From NCBI RefSeq assembly GCF_004801395.1, contig NZ_SSOA01000016.1, forward strand, positions 1 to 60,011: 60,011 nt of DNA, in the 5' to 3' direction. The notes beneath the pieces were generated by a model. That model saw nothing but the letters and a program-made list of their open reading frames with translations, was not told where the DNA came from and searched no databases. Source of the DNA: Gillisella terrae (GTDB taxonomy: Bacteria > Pseudomonadota > Alphaproteobacteria > Rhizobiales > Rhizobiaceae). Numbering within the stretch: the stretch's first letter is position 1; each line of letters begins with the position of its first letter. A program made the translations under genes and the position numbers. Shown here one piece after another: positions 51,534-59,748 of this stretch.

Positions 51534-52702
51534 GTGACGCTTTTGATAATCTGCAAAGGGCTTCCTTGATCACAGCTCATGATGAGAGCAACGCATATGA
51601 TGCGGTGGTGCCACCCATTGTGCAAACCTCTCTTTTCACCTTCAGCGATTACGATGAAATGGTCGCCACCTATCGCGGAGAAAAGCAGCGTCCCGTCTAT
51701 TCCCGTGGATTGAACCCTACGGTGCGGGTGTTTGAAGACATGCTGGCAAGGTTGGAAGGTGCGGATGATGCGCTTGCTTTTGCCAGCGGCATGGCCGCGA
51801 TTTCGTCCACGGTATTGAGCTTTGTTGAGCCGGGGGATCGCATTGTCGCGGTGCGCCACCTTTATCCGGATGCCTTTCGGTTTTTTGAAACGCTGTTGAA
51901 GCGCATGCGCGTTGAGGTGATTTACGTTGATGGGCGTGATGAGGATGCCGTTGCCAAAGCGCTTCCCGGAGCAAAGCTTCTCTATCTCGAAAGCCCGACA
52001 AGCTGGGTGATGGATGCCCATGATGTGGGGGCCTTGGCGGCGCTGGCAAGGCACCACGGTGTTTTGTCCGTCATCGATAACAGTTGGGCGACGCCGGTTT
52101 TTCAGCGGCCTTTGACTTTGGGCGTCGATCTCGTGCTGCATTCCGCCTCAAAATATCTGGGCGGACACAGCGATGTTGTTGCCGGTGTGGTTGCCGGACC
52201 CAAAGCGTTGATCGAGCGCATTCGCAACGAAACATTGCCCTATCTCGGTGGCAAGCTCTCGCCCTTTGATGCATGGTTATTGGTGCGGGGGCTGCGCACA
52301 CTGCCAATTCGCATGAAAGCGCATGAGGCATCAGCGCTGGAGATTGCCCATCGCCTGCAGGCACTGGATATCGTCGAGAAGGTCTGCCATCCGGCCCTCA
52401 ACAACGGCCTACCGCCTGGATTGCATGGCACTTCTGGGCTGTTCTCCTTCATTTTCAAAGACCAGATCACTATTCGCACCTTCTGCGATCATCTGGCGCT
52501 GTTCAAACTGGGCGTGAGCTGGGGCGGCCATGAGAGCCTGATTGTCCCGGGTAATGTTGTGGCCAACCAAAAGGCACCGCCAAGCTTTGCCGCCGCTTTT
52601 GGTGTTGATCCGCTGTCTGTGCGTTTGCATGTCGGATTGGAGGGCACGGAAGCACTCTGGAGCGATTTGCAGGCCGCGATTGCGGCGGCGCGAACCGAGT
52701 GA
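51530..52702 (+). CDS. PLP-dependent cystathionine beta-lyase-like enzyme (Cys/Met metabolism)
   Basis: 390-aa type-I PLP enzyme of the Cys/Met metabolism family. The Schiff-base Lys208 is in VLHSASKYLGGHSDVVAG. PVYSRGLNPTVRVFEDMLA and the Asp of VIDNSWATPVFQ are family features, and ASGMAAI binds the phosphate. It would cleave a C-S bond of cystathionine or an S-substituted cysteine. Neighbours are peptidases and a peptide importer, so cysteine S-conjugates delivered as peptides are a plausible substrate; this is inference. Confidence 0.87.
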   Translation: MSDAFDNLQRASLITAHDESNAYDAVVPPIVQTSLFTFSDYDEMVATYRGEKQRPVYSRGLNPTVRVFEDMLARLEGADDALAFASGMAAISSTVLSFVEPGDRIVAVRHLYPDAFRFFETLLKRMRVEVIYVDGRDEDAVAKALPGAKLLYLESPTSWVMDAHDVGALAALARHHGVLSVIDNSWATPVFQRPLTLGVDLVLHSASKYLGGHSDVVAGVVAGPKALIERIRNETLPYLGGKLSPFDAWLLVRGLRTLPIRMKAHEASALEIAHRLQALDIVEKVCHPALNNGLPPGLHGTSGLFSFIFKDQITIRTFCDHLALFKLGVSWGGHESLIVPGNVVANQKAPPSFAAAFGVDPLSVRLHVGLEGTEALWSDLQAAIAAARTE

Positions 52703-52736
52703 TTTGTTCAACGTTTCAGCGATGGAAAGCCGCGTG

Positions 52737-54146
52737 ATGACTGATATTGAAACCATCCTTGCCCGTGTTGATGCCAATTTGCCCTCCAGTTTGGAAACGC
52801 TGTTTGAGCTGGTGCGCATTCCGTCGATCTCGACCGATCCGGCCTATCAGGAGCCTTGTCGGAAGGCGGCGGAGTTTCTGGCTCATTACCTGGCTGGATT
52901 TGGTTTTGATGCATCGGTGCGTGATACCACGGGCCATCCAATGGTGGTGGCGCATCATCCGGGCCACAGTCCCGATTGCCCGCATGTGCTGTTTTACGGT
53001 CACTATGATGTGCAGCCGGTGGATCCACTGGCTTTGTGGAGCCATGATCCGTTTGAGCCAGCCATTCGCGAAGCAGAAAACGGAGAGAAAATCATCACCG
53101 GACGTGGCACCTCCGATGATAAGGGGCAGTTGCTGACCTTCACCGAGGCCGTGCGGGCCTTGAAAGAGACAAAGGGCGGCTTGCCGGTGCGCATCACCAT
53201 ACTGTTTGAAGGTGAGGAAGAATCGGGCTCTCCCTCGCTCCGACCTTTTCTGGAGGCTAACCGGCAGGAGTTGACGGCAGATTTTGCCATGGTGTGCGAT
53301 ACCGGCATGTGGGATGCGCAAACGCCAGCGATTTGCGCAAGCCTTCGGGGTCTGGTGGGTGAGGAAATCACCATCAAGGCCGCCAGCCGTGATCTTCATT
53401 CCGGTGGCTATGGCGGTGTTGCAGCCAATCCGCTGCATGTCCTGAGCGACATCATGGCGGGCTTGCATGATGAAACCGGAGCGGTCACCTTGCCCGGTTT
53501 TTACGATGGTGTTGATGAAACGCCCAGCGACATCAAGGCGGTTTGGGATGAGCTGGAAAAATCGCAATCGTCCTTTCTCTCAGACATTGGCCTATCCACC
53601 CCTTCTGGCGAAAAGGGCCGCTCAATTCTGGAGCTGCTCTGGGCGCGGCCAACAGCCGAAATCAACGGCATGTCCGGCGGCTATACCGGTAAGGGGTTCA
53701 AGACGGTGATTGCCGCAGAAGCCATGGCGAAAGTGTCCTTTCGCCTTGTGGGCCGTCAGGACCCACAGAAAATCCGCGACAGTTTTCGCAGCTTTGTCAC
53801 CTCAAAGCTTCCGGTGGATTGCAGCGTTGAGTTCCAAGCTGAGGGCGCATCGCCCGCCATTCAGCTTGCTTATGATTCACCGTTGCTTGCAAAAGCAAAG
53901 GCAGCATTGTCACAAGAATGGCCAAAACCGGCAATCGTTGTCGGCGGCGGCGGCTCCATCCCGATTGTTGGCGATTTCCAGACCATGCTCGGTATGGAAT
54001 CTCTTCTTGTGGGCTTTTCGCTGGATGACGATTGTGTGCATTCTCCCAATGAAAAATACAATCTCACCTCTTTTCACAAAGGCATCCGCTCCTGGGTGAG
54101 AATATTGATGGCGGTTTCGGATGAGAATGTGCCCGGTTCAACCTGA
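52737..54146 (+). CDS. M20-family dipeptidase (peptidase M20/M25/M40)
   Basis: 469-aa zinc dipeptidase. Metal and catalytic residues: His89 and Asp91 (YGHYDVQPVDP), Asp127 (GRGTSDDKGQ), Glu160-Glu161 (EGEEESGSP), an Asp in VCDTGMWD, and a late His in DDDCVHSPNEKY. The dimerisation lid lies at about 200-330 with DLHSGGYGG. ATG at 52737 has GGAAAG upstream; 52722 is an alternative. It follows the lyase gene by 34 bp and would split imported dipeptides. Confidence 0.9.
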   Translation: MTDIETILARVDANLPSSLETLFELVRIPSISTDPAYQEPCRKAAEFLAHYLAGFGFDASVRDTTGHPMVVAHHPGHSPDCPHVLFYGHYDVQPVDPLALWSHDPFEPAIREAENGEKIITGRGTSDDKGQLLTFTEAVRALKETKGGLPVRITILFEGEEESGSPSLRPFLEANRQELTADFAMVCDTGMWDAQTPAICASLRGLVGEEITIKAASRDLHSGGYGGVAANPLHVLSDIMAGLHDETGAVTLPGFYDGVDETPSDIKAVWDELEKSQSSFLSDIGLSTPSGEKGRSILELLWARPTAEINGMSGGYTGKGFKTVIAAEAMAKVSFRLVGRQDPQKIRDSFRSFVTSKLPVDCSVEFQAEGASPAIQLAYDSPLLAKAKAALSQEWPKPAIVVGGGGSIPIVGDFQTMLGMESLLVGFSLDDDCVHSPNEKYNLTSFHKGIRSWVRILMAVSDENVPGST

Positions 54147-54160
54147 CCAAACCAGAGTTC

Positions 54161-54679
54161 TTATCCCCAGGACAGCTGATCCTTCGGCAAACGCCCGCTT
54201 GGGTCATGCACCCTGACCTGATGCGGCAAATCTTCTCCCCAATGCCAGAGCACAAGATTTATATCGTCATGTTCCGCCCCCGGCGCAAAGCTTGGGACAA
54301 GAATACCCGAGATATTGCGCGTCCGCAGCCGGTCAAAAATCCCCCATGAGGCGGGCCGTGTACCCCCTGCAAGCGCCATTGCCCAAGGGCAGCTCAACTC
54401 GTCCAGGGTAACGGCATGGTCATTTCGCCCCTCCGGTGAGGTCAGATCGGCAATATCCTCGCAATCGATCTCATAGGAGCATAGCACACAAGGGTCGATA
54501 CGATGGGCAAAACCTTGATTGGCTTCCTTGATGGCAGTCATAATGCTGAGAGCCAGATAGAGGGCTGGCACGCCTTTGGGGTTAAAACGCGCACCGCGAA
54601 TGGCGGCTCCTTCTCCTGAAAGCGGCTTGAAAGACCATCTCGGATCATGGGCGCGATAACAGGTGCCTTTGAACCTCAA
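54161..54679 (-). CDS. RES-domain toxin of a RES-Xre toxin-antitoxin system
   Basis: 172-aa RES-domain protein; RES toxins act by depleting cellular NAD+. Residues ~4-45 show the R/Y/E pattern: GTCYRAHDPRW..KPLSGEGAAIRGARFNPKGVPALYLALS, and a later WGIFDRLRTRNISGILVPSFAPGAEHDDINLVLW. I chose the TTG at 54679 because TTGA overlaps the antitoxin stop, the usual coupling; upstream in-frame codons lie within the antitoxin gene. Start is not certain. Confidence 0.8.
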   Translation of the reverse strand: MRFKGTCYRAHDPRWSFKPLSGEGAAIRGARFNPKGVPALYLALSIMTAIKEANQGFAHRIDPCVLCSYEIDCEDIADLTSPEGRNDHAVTLDELSCPWAMALAGGTRPASWGIFDRLRTRNISGILVPSFAPGAEHDDINLVLWHWGEDLPHQVRVHDPSGRLPKDQLSWG

Positions 54680-55077
54680 GCGAAACCACCAAGTGCCATA
54701 TGGTCGAGATAGTCTCTGACGGCAGAGGCCTTGCCATCTTTCACCAGCGCTTCTGCTGTTCTTCCGCCAAAAGCGGGCAGGGGCTGGGCGCGATACCAGG
54801 CCATGGCTTGTTCCTTGCCGCCAGCCCAATCGGCAACCCGGCTGATGATTTCCAGCATTTCCAGCAGCCGCCCTTGCGTGCGTGCCGTATTGCTACGGGC
54901 AGCGCGATAGACGGTTTCGCGCGACAGTCCGGCTGTGTCGGCCAATTGCCCTTTGGACATGCCAAAATCATTGGCCACGGCCTCAACAGCAATCTTGCCG
55001 CCTTTGCCCATGTAAGACAGCACAAGCGGCTCGGCCTGAACGGGCGTCTGAACGGGCATGTGTTGTACAGAGCTCAT
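54676..55077 (-). CDS. Xre/MbcA/ParS-type antitoxin
   Basis: 133-aa antitoxin. HTH at about 46-60 (ADTAGLSRETVYRAA) and C-terminal MbcA/ParS toxin-binding domain (about 85-133, QPLPAFGGRTAEALVKDGKASAVRDYLDHMALGGFA). It precedes and overlaps the RES toxin. GAGGCG lies before the ATG. A palindrome at 55110-55141 just upstream is the likely autoregulatory site. Confidence 0.87.
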   Translation of the reverse strand: MSSVQHMPVQTPVQAEPLVLSYMGKGGKIAVEAVANDFGMSKGQLADTAGLSRETVYRAARSNTARTQGRLLEMLEIISRVADWAGGKEQAMAWYRAQPLPAFGGRTAEALVKDGKASAVRDYLDHMALGGFA

Positions 55078-55109
55078 ATTGATCGCCTCGTGCTAGTTTG
55101 TCATAAACT

Positions 55110-55141
55110 ATGCCATATCTGACGTACATTATATATGGCAT
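55110..55141. promoter_or_regulatory. palindromic operator of the toxin-antitoxin operon
   Basis: ATGCCATAT (55110-55118) / ATATGGCAT (55133-55141), 9-bp perfect arms, 33 bp upstream of the antitoxin ATG and spanning AT-rich promoter-like DNA. It suits binding by the antitoxin dimer. Confidence 0.6.
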
Positions 55142-55283
55142 TTCACCGGCAATCGCAAGAAAATCACCAATCGCGTCATTTTAGCCCAATTGGCCAAGTC
55201 GAATGGGTCAAGGCAAGCGGGTCAAGACAAGCGAGTGAAGGCAAGCGGGCCGGGGCGACGTGCCGCCCCGGCCACATCCATCG

Positions 55284-56183
55284 TCACCGCTTGACATAGG
55301 CCTTCCAGGGGTGCGCTTCCTTGAAGCCCAACACTTCACGAGCCTTTCGGTTGGAAATAGGGGCATCATCAGCCCCCATCGGGCGCGTCACGGGCGTATC
55401 GGGGCAGTATTTGGCGAGAAATTCCGAAGTCGGCAGATCAGCGGTAATCGTATCATTGACGGCGTTAAACACCTGATAGCCAAGGCCGTCTTTCTCGATG
55501 CACAGATGCACGATCTCGCCGAGGTCTCTCGCGTCGATATAGCTCCAGGCGTTTCGCTTTCGCGACATTGGATTGTCGAGATAGCTGGGAAAATTGGCGT
55601 ATTCATGCGGCTCAATCACATTGCCGATGCGCAGGGCATAGATATCGGCACTATAGCGCATGGCAAAGGCGCGGGCTGTTTTCTCATTCACGACTTTTGA
55701 CAGACCATAGCTGTCCATCGGGTCGCTATCATAGTCCTCTTCAAGCGGAAACGAATGGAAATCCTTGTCGCCTTCCGCAAAGCAGACGCCATAGGTGGTT
55801 TCGCTCGATGCAATAATGACCTTGCGCACACCCAGTTTCATGGCCGCTTCAATGACATTGTAAGTTCCAACCACATTGGCCGAGAACGTCTTATTGTCAG
55901 GCTCGATCATCACCCGGGGAATGGCGGCAAAATGCACAATGGCGTCTGGTGCAGATGGCGGTGCTCCATCGTTATAGCCGTCAAACCCAAAGTGGGTGGT
56001 GAATGCATTGAAGACCTGACCGCTGTCGGTAATGTCGGTGATCAGCGTGTTGACGCCGGGCAGATCAAGCGGCTTCAGATCGACATTGAGGATGGAATAG
56101 CCCTTGCCCAGAAGATGAGGAACAGCATGACGGCCAGCTTTGCCTGTGCCGCCCGTAAAGACGATGCGTTTGGTCATTTTCAT
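55284..56183 (-). CDS. NAD(P)-dependent extended SDR (epimerase/dehydratase family)
   Basis: 299-aa extended short-chain dehydrogenase. Rossmann motif TGGTGKAGRHAVPHLL (10-25), acidic VDLKPLD for the cofactor ribose, the ASSETTYG segment and catalytic SYGLSK (Tyr-x3-Lys, about 162-167). The substrate is probably a nucleotide sugar or uronate-type compound but cannot be told. Two ATGs (56183, 56177) are possible; the second has better AAGGGAG spacing. The gene stands alone between the toxin-antitoxin pair and the efflux operon. Confidence 0.82.
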   Translation of the reverse strand: MKMTKRIVFTGGTGKAGRHAVPHLLGKGYSILNVDLKPLDLPGVNTLITDITDSGQVFNAFTTHFGFDGYNDGAPPSAPDAIVHFAAIPRVMIEPDNKTFSANVVGTYNVIEAAMKLGVRKVIIASSETTYGVCFAEGDKDFHSFPLEEDYDSDPMDSYGLSKVVNEKTARAFAMRYSADIYALRIGNVIEPHEYANFPSYLDNPMSRKRNAWSYIDARDLGEIVHLCIEKDGLGYQVFNAVNDTITADLPTSEFLAKYCPDTPVTRPMGADDAPISNRKAREVLGFKEAHPWKAYVKR

Positions 56184-56290
56184 TCTCCCTTATCTCGTCA
56201 GTAAGTGTGTCCTGTCGCCAATCTGTCAAGCCATTGAGGCCGTGAACCTGTGCTGAAGAGGCGAGATGAAGGGCGTTGCTCATGGTTGAG

Positions 56291-56369
56291 ATTGGCGCTT
56301 ATCACGAACCTATGATTTGACGGTTATAAGCCAAGCTATAATAAGGATACTAATTATATTGGCGCTTAT
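56291..56369. promoter_or_regulatory. 12-bp direct repeats around the marR promoter
   Basis: ATTGGCGCTTAT occurs at 56291-56302 and again at 56358-56369. Between them lie TTGACG (56317-56322), TATAAT (56337-56342) and a TTATA..TATAA dyad. This looks like the operator-promoter of the marR-emrAB operon. Confidence 0.5.
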
Positions 56370-56385
56370 GATCGAGGTAAAACCC

Positions 56386-56832
56386 GTGGAGCTCAACCCA
56401 ACCCTTGGCTTTTTGCTGCATGACGTTGCGCGGCTTTTGCGCAAGCGGTTCGAGCAGCATGCCAAGGACATCGGTTTGACCCGCACCCAATGGCAAACGC
56501 TGGCATATCTGGCGCGCTGCGAGGGCACCAATCAGGTCAGTCTGGCTGAGTTGCTGGAAATAGAGCCAATCACCTTGGCACGGGTGGTTGATAAGCTCTG
56601 CGAACGTGAGTTGATCGAGCGCCGGGCGGATTCCAACGACCGGCGGGTCAAGCGGCTCTATCTTACCGATGTGTCGCGCCCGCTGCTGAGCGAAATCCGC
56701 GCGCTTGGCGATGCGACCCGCGCTGAAGCGCTGGAGGGCGTGTCGGATGATGACCGCCAGCGCCTGTTTGACATCTTGAACACAATGAAAGTTAATCTTC
56801 TAGGGGCCTGCCGATCTTCGGCTTGCGAATAA
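56386..56832 (+). CDS. MarR-family transcriptional regulator
   Basis: 148-aa winged-HTH repressor. LGFLLHDVARLLRKRFEQHAKDIGLTRTQWQTLAYLARCEG is typical MarR; the recognition region is VSLAELLEIEPITLARVVDKLCERELIERRADSNDRRVKRLYLT. I chose GTG at 56386 because GAGGTAA lies 6 nt upstream; the ATG at 56368 is an alternative but overlaps a probable operator. It precedes the emrA-like gene by one base, so it probably represses the pump operon and releases on drug binding. Confidence 0.82.
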   Translation: MELNPTLGFLLHDVARLLRKRFEQHAKDIGLTRTQWQTLAYLARCEGTNQVSLAELLEIEPITLARVVDKLCERELIERRADSNDRRVKRLYLTDVSRPLLSEIRALGDATRAEALEGVSDDDRQRLFDILNTMKVNLLGACRSSACE

Positions 56833-56833
56833 C

Positions 56834-58036
56834 ATGTCTGATAACCTTTCCCTTCGCACCGGCAATGACAACACTCTTGGTGAACTCAAACAGGAGCATC
56901 CAGAAAAACCACAACCGGCCGCCGCCCCTGTGAAATCAAAACTTTCCCGTCCGGCCCGCACCCGTCTTCTCTTGTTTGCGCTGGTGCCCGTGGCGCTTGT
57001 CATCGGCGGATACGCCTATTTCACGGGCGGGCAGGTGATGACGACGGATAATGCGTATATCGGTGCCAATATTGTTGGGGTGACTACCGATGTTTCTGGC
57101 CTCGTCAAGTCGATTGATGTGCATGAGGGCGAGGCGGTCAAGGCTGGTCAAGTGCTGTTCACGCTGGACCCACGCTCGTTTCAGATTGCAGTGGATGGTG
57201 ACAAGGCCAAGCTGGGTGCGGCCCGAGATCAGATACTCAACCTTCAGGCCAGTTATCAGCAGAGCCTGGTCGAGCTGGGTCAGGCTCAAGCCGATTTACC
57301 CTATTATCAGACCAATCTAGATCGCCAGCAGCGCTTGCAAAACACCTCGGCATCCACGCAAGCCAATCTTGATGACGCCCAACATGCTCTGCTTGCAGCG
57401 CGAGAAAAAGTCGACGTCGCCAAAGCCGCCGTCAGCGTAGCGCTGGCCCAATTGGGAGGCAAGGCCGATGCGCCCGTGGAAAGCTATCCCGTTTATCAGG
57501 AGGCCAAGGCCGCGCTGGACGATGCCCAAAGGCAGCTGGACCACGCAACTGTGCGGGCTCCCTTCAACGGTATTGTCACGCAGGTCAGCAGCTTGCAGGT
57601 TGGCAGCTATATGACAGCCTCGCAGGCAGCATTCGAGCTGGTATCCAATGATCATATGTGGATTGATACCAACCCCAAGGAAACAGAGCTGACCTATGTG
57701 CGCCCCGGTCAGGATGTCACCATCACGGTGGACACCTATCCCGGCACGGTGTGGCATGGCAAAGTAGAGAGCATCAGCCCCGCGTCATCCTCCAGCTTCT
57801 CGCTGTTGCCGGCTCAGAACACGTCTGGAAACTGGGTCAAGGTGGTGCAACGCATCCCCATGCGGGTGTCCATTGTCGATACGGCCAATAAGCCGCCGCT
57901 GCGGGTTGGCATGAGCACCGAGGTCTCGATTGACACCGGTCACGCGCGCGGTCTGCCAGATTTCATGAACGGCTTGTTTGCGAGTAAGTCTGCTGCTGCT
58001 GATCGGGCTCCCGCAGTGAATGAGAGCAGCAAATGA
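56834..58036 (+). CDS. emrA: EmrA-type membrane fusion protein
   Basis: 400-aa HlyD/EmrA family adaptor. One N-terminal membrane span (about 42-64), TTDNAYIGANIVGVTTDVSGLVKSIDVHEGEAVKAGQVLFTLDP as the first lipoyl half, a coiled coil to ~230, then HATVRAPFNGIVTQVSSLQVG as the second half. It links the EmrB pump to an outer-membrane channel encoded elsewhere. One base separates it from marR. Confidence 0.9.
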   Translation: MSDNLSLRTGNDNTLGELKQEHPEKPQPAAAPVKSKLSRPARTRLLLFALVPVALVIGGYAYFTGGQVMTTDNAYIGANIVGVTTDVSGLVKSIDVHEGEAVKAGQVLFTLDPRSFQIAVDGDKAKLGAARDQILNLQASYQQSLVELGQAQADLPYYQTNLDRQQRLQNTSASTQANLDDAQHALLAAREKVDVAKAAVSVALAQLGGKADAPVESYPVYQEAKAALDDAQRQLDHATVRAPFNGIVTQVSSLQVGSYMTASQAAFELVSNDHMWIDTNPKETELTYVRPGQDVTITVDTYPGTVWHGKVESISPASSSSFSLLPAQNTSGNWVKVVQRIPMRVSIVDTANKPPLRVGMSTEVSIDTGHARGLPDFMNGLFASKSAAADRAPAVNESSK

Positions 58037-59568
58037 CCTCGCGCACGCAGGATCAACCGCATATCGCCAATCGTGGTGCCATTACCGCCTGCGTTATTCT
58101 GGCGGTGATCATGCAGGCGCTGGATACCACCATCGCCAATGTGGCGCTGCCCTATATTCAGGGCAGTGTCTCGGCAAGCTCCGATCAGATCAATTGGGTG
58201 CTGACATCCTATATTGTGGCCGCGGCCATCATGACACCGCCGTCGGGTTTTCTCGCTTCCCGGTTTGGGCGCAAACGCATGCTGTTGGTGGCCATCAGCG
58301 GCTTCGTGCTGGCATCGGTGCTGTGCGGATTGGCGCAGTCTCTTGGGCAGATCGTTGGTTTTCGCCTGATGCAAGGGCTTTTCGGTGCGGCTCTCGTGCC
58401 TCTGTCTCAAGGCATCCTGCTGGATATCTACTCGCTCGAAGAGCGCGGTTCGGCCATGGCCCTCTTCGGGGTATCGGTGATGGTTGGCCCGGTTTTGGGC
58501 CCAGTGATGGGCGGTTGGCTGACGGATCATCTCAGCTGGCGTTGGGTGTTCTATATTAACGTACCGATCGGAATCCTGGCCTTTATCGGCATCACCATTT
58601 TTGTCACAGAGACCTCCGTGGACAAGCAAGCCCGGCTGGACTGGTTTGGATTTGGACTGGCCAGCATCTCAATCGCCGCCCTGCAACTGTTTTTGGATCG
58701 CGGCGAGCAATTGGACTGGTTTTCCTCGGGCGAAATCATCATCGAGGCGCTGGTGTGTGGCACAGCTTTTTATATGCTGCTGGTGCATATGTTCACATCG
58801 GATCGCCCCTTCATAAATCCAAAACTGTTTCTGGATCGCAATTTCGCCGTCTGTTTCATGTTCATCTTCGTGGTCGGCGTTACCTATCTGGCCTCTCTCG
58901 CGTTGATGACGCCCTACCTGCAATCGCTGATGAATTACCCCGTGGTGACGGCCGGCATTGTCATGGGGCCGCGTGGATTGGGGACAATGGTATGTATGTT
59001 CGTTGTTGGACGGTTGATTGGCCGGGTCGATACCCGCATTCTGCTGGGCCTTGGTTTGGGCATCACCGCATGGGCCATGTATGATATGACTGGCTGGACC
59101 TCGGATATCTCCCAATGGACGATTATCTATGTTGGCTTTATTCAGGGGGCAGGTCTTGGCTTTTTGTTCGTGCCGCTGACCACGGTGGCTTTTTCCACCC
59201 TACCGGCTGAAATGCGGGGCGATGGCACCGGGATTTACAATCTGTCGCGTAATATCGGCTCCAGTGTCGGTATTGCCGTTGTCTCAGCCCTGCTGGTGCG
59301 CAACGAGCAGATAAATCATTCCATGCTGGCAAACTATGTCACGCCGTTCAATCACGCCTTTCATGCGACTGCTGCTGCGGGCCTTAGCCCTTGGACGCCG
59401 GTTGGGCGCGCCAGTCTGGAGCAAGTCATCGAACAGCAGGCGGCCATCATCGCCTACATCGATGATTTTAAATTGCTGATGATTATGTCCCTCGCGGTTA
59501 TGCCCGCCCTGTTGCTGTTGAAAACCAATGGGCCAATCGATGTCGATCATACAATCGCAGTCGAGTAA
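58033..59568 (+). CDS. emrB: EmrB/QacA-type MFS multidrug exporter
   Basis: 511-aa 14-span DHA2 exporter. ALDTTIANVALPYIQGSVSAS (motif D1), GFLASRFGRKRMLL (motif A) and GVSVMVGPVLGPVMGGWLTD (motif C) are clear. Coupled to emrA by an ATGA overlap. Probably exports hydrophobic toxicants, perhaps aromatic acids. Confidence 0.92.
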   Translation: MTSRTQDQPHIANRGAITACVILAVIMQALDTTIANVALPYIQGSVSASSDQINWVLTSYIVAAAIMTPPSGFLASRFGRKRMLLVAISGFVLASVLCGLAQSLGQIVGFRLMQGLFGAALVPLSQGILLDIYSLEERGSAMALFGVSVMVGPVLGPVMGGWLTDHLSWRWVFYINVPIGILAFIGITIFVTETSVDKQARLDWFGFGLASISIAALQLFLDRGEQLDWFSSGEIIIEALVCGTAFYMLLVHMFTSDRPFINPKLFLDRNFAVCFMFIFVVGVTYLASLALMTPYLQSLMNYPVVTAGIVMGPRGLGTMVCMFVVGRLIGRVDTRILLGLGLGITAWAMYDMTGWTSDISQWTIIYVGFIQGAGLGFLFVPLTTVAFSTLPAEMRGDGTGIYNLSRNIGSSVGIAVVSALLVRNEQINHSMLANYVTPFNHAFHATAAAGLSPWTPVGRASLEQVIEQQAAIIAYIDDFKLLMIMSLAVMPALLLLKTNGPIDVDHTIAVE

Positions 59569-59719
59569 TCACGAGCGCGACCATCTCCCATCAAGCTGTG
59601 AAAAAGGCGCACCGAGACGTCTCTGGTCTTGCGTTGAGGCATTAAACTGAACGAAATCAACAAATATCGTGTACGATCAATTAATTGGCGAGAAAGTGGG
59701 ATTTTGGGAAAAAATCCGT
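59569..59719. other. intergenic region upstream of the rrn promoter
   Basis: About 150 bp, AT-rich toward its right end, between emrB and the rrn promoter. It may act as an UP-element region. No clear terminator for the emr operon is visible. Confidence 0.5.
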
Positions 59720-59748
59720 TTGACATATTTGTTTGTTGGTCCTAGAAC
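59720..59748 (+). promoter_or_regulatory. rRNA operon promoter
   Basis: TTGACA (59720-59725), a 17-bp spacer and TAGAAC (59743-59748), preceded by an AT-rich stretch. This is a near-consensus housekeeping promoter. Confidence 0.75.

Noticed and set aside
56368..56832. ATG at 56368 as the MarR start
   Set aside because: It overlaps one of the 12-bp direct repeats and lacks a ribosome site; the GTG at 56386 has GAGGTAA at good spacing. It remains possible.
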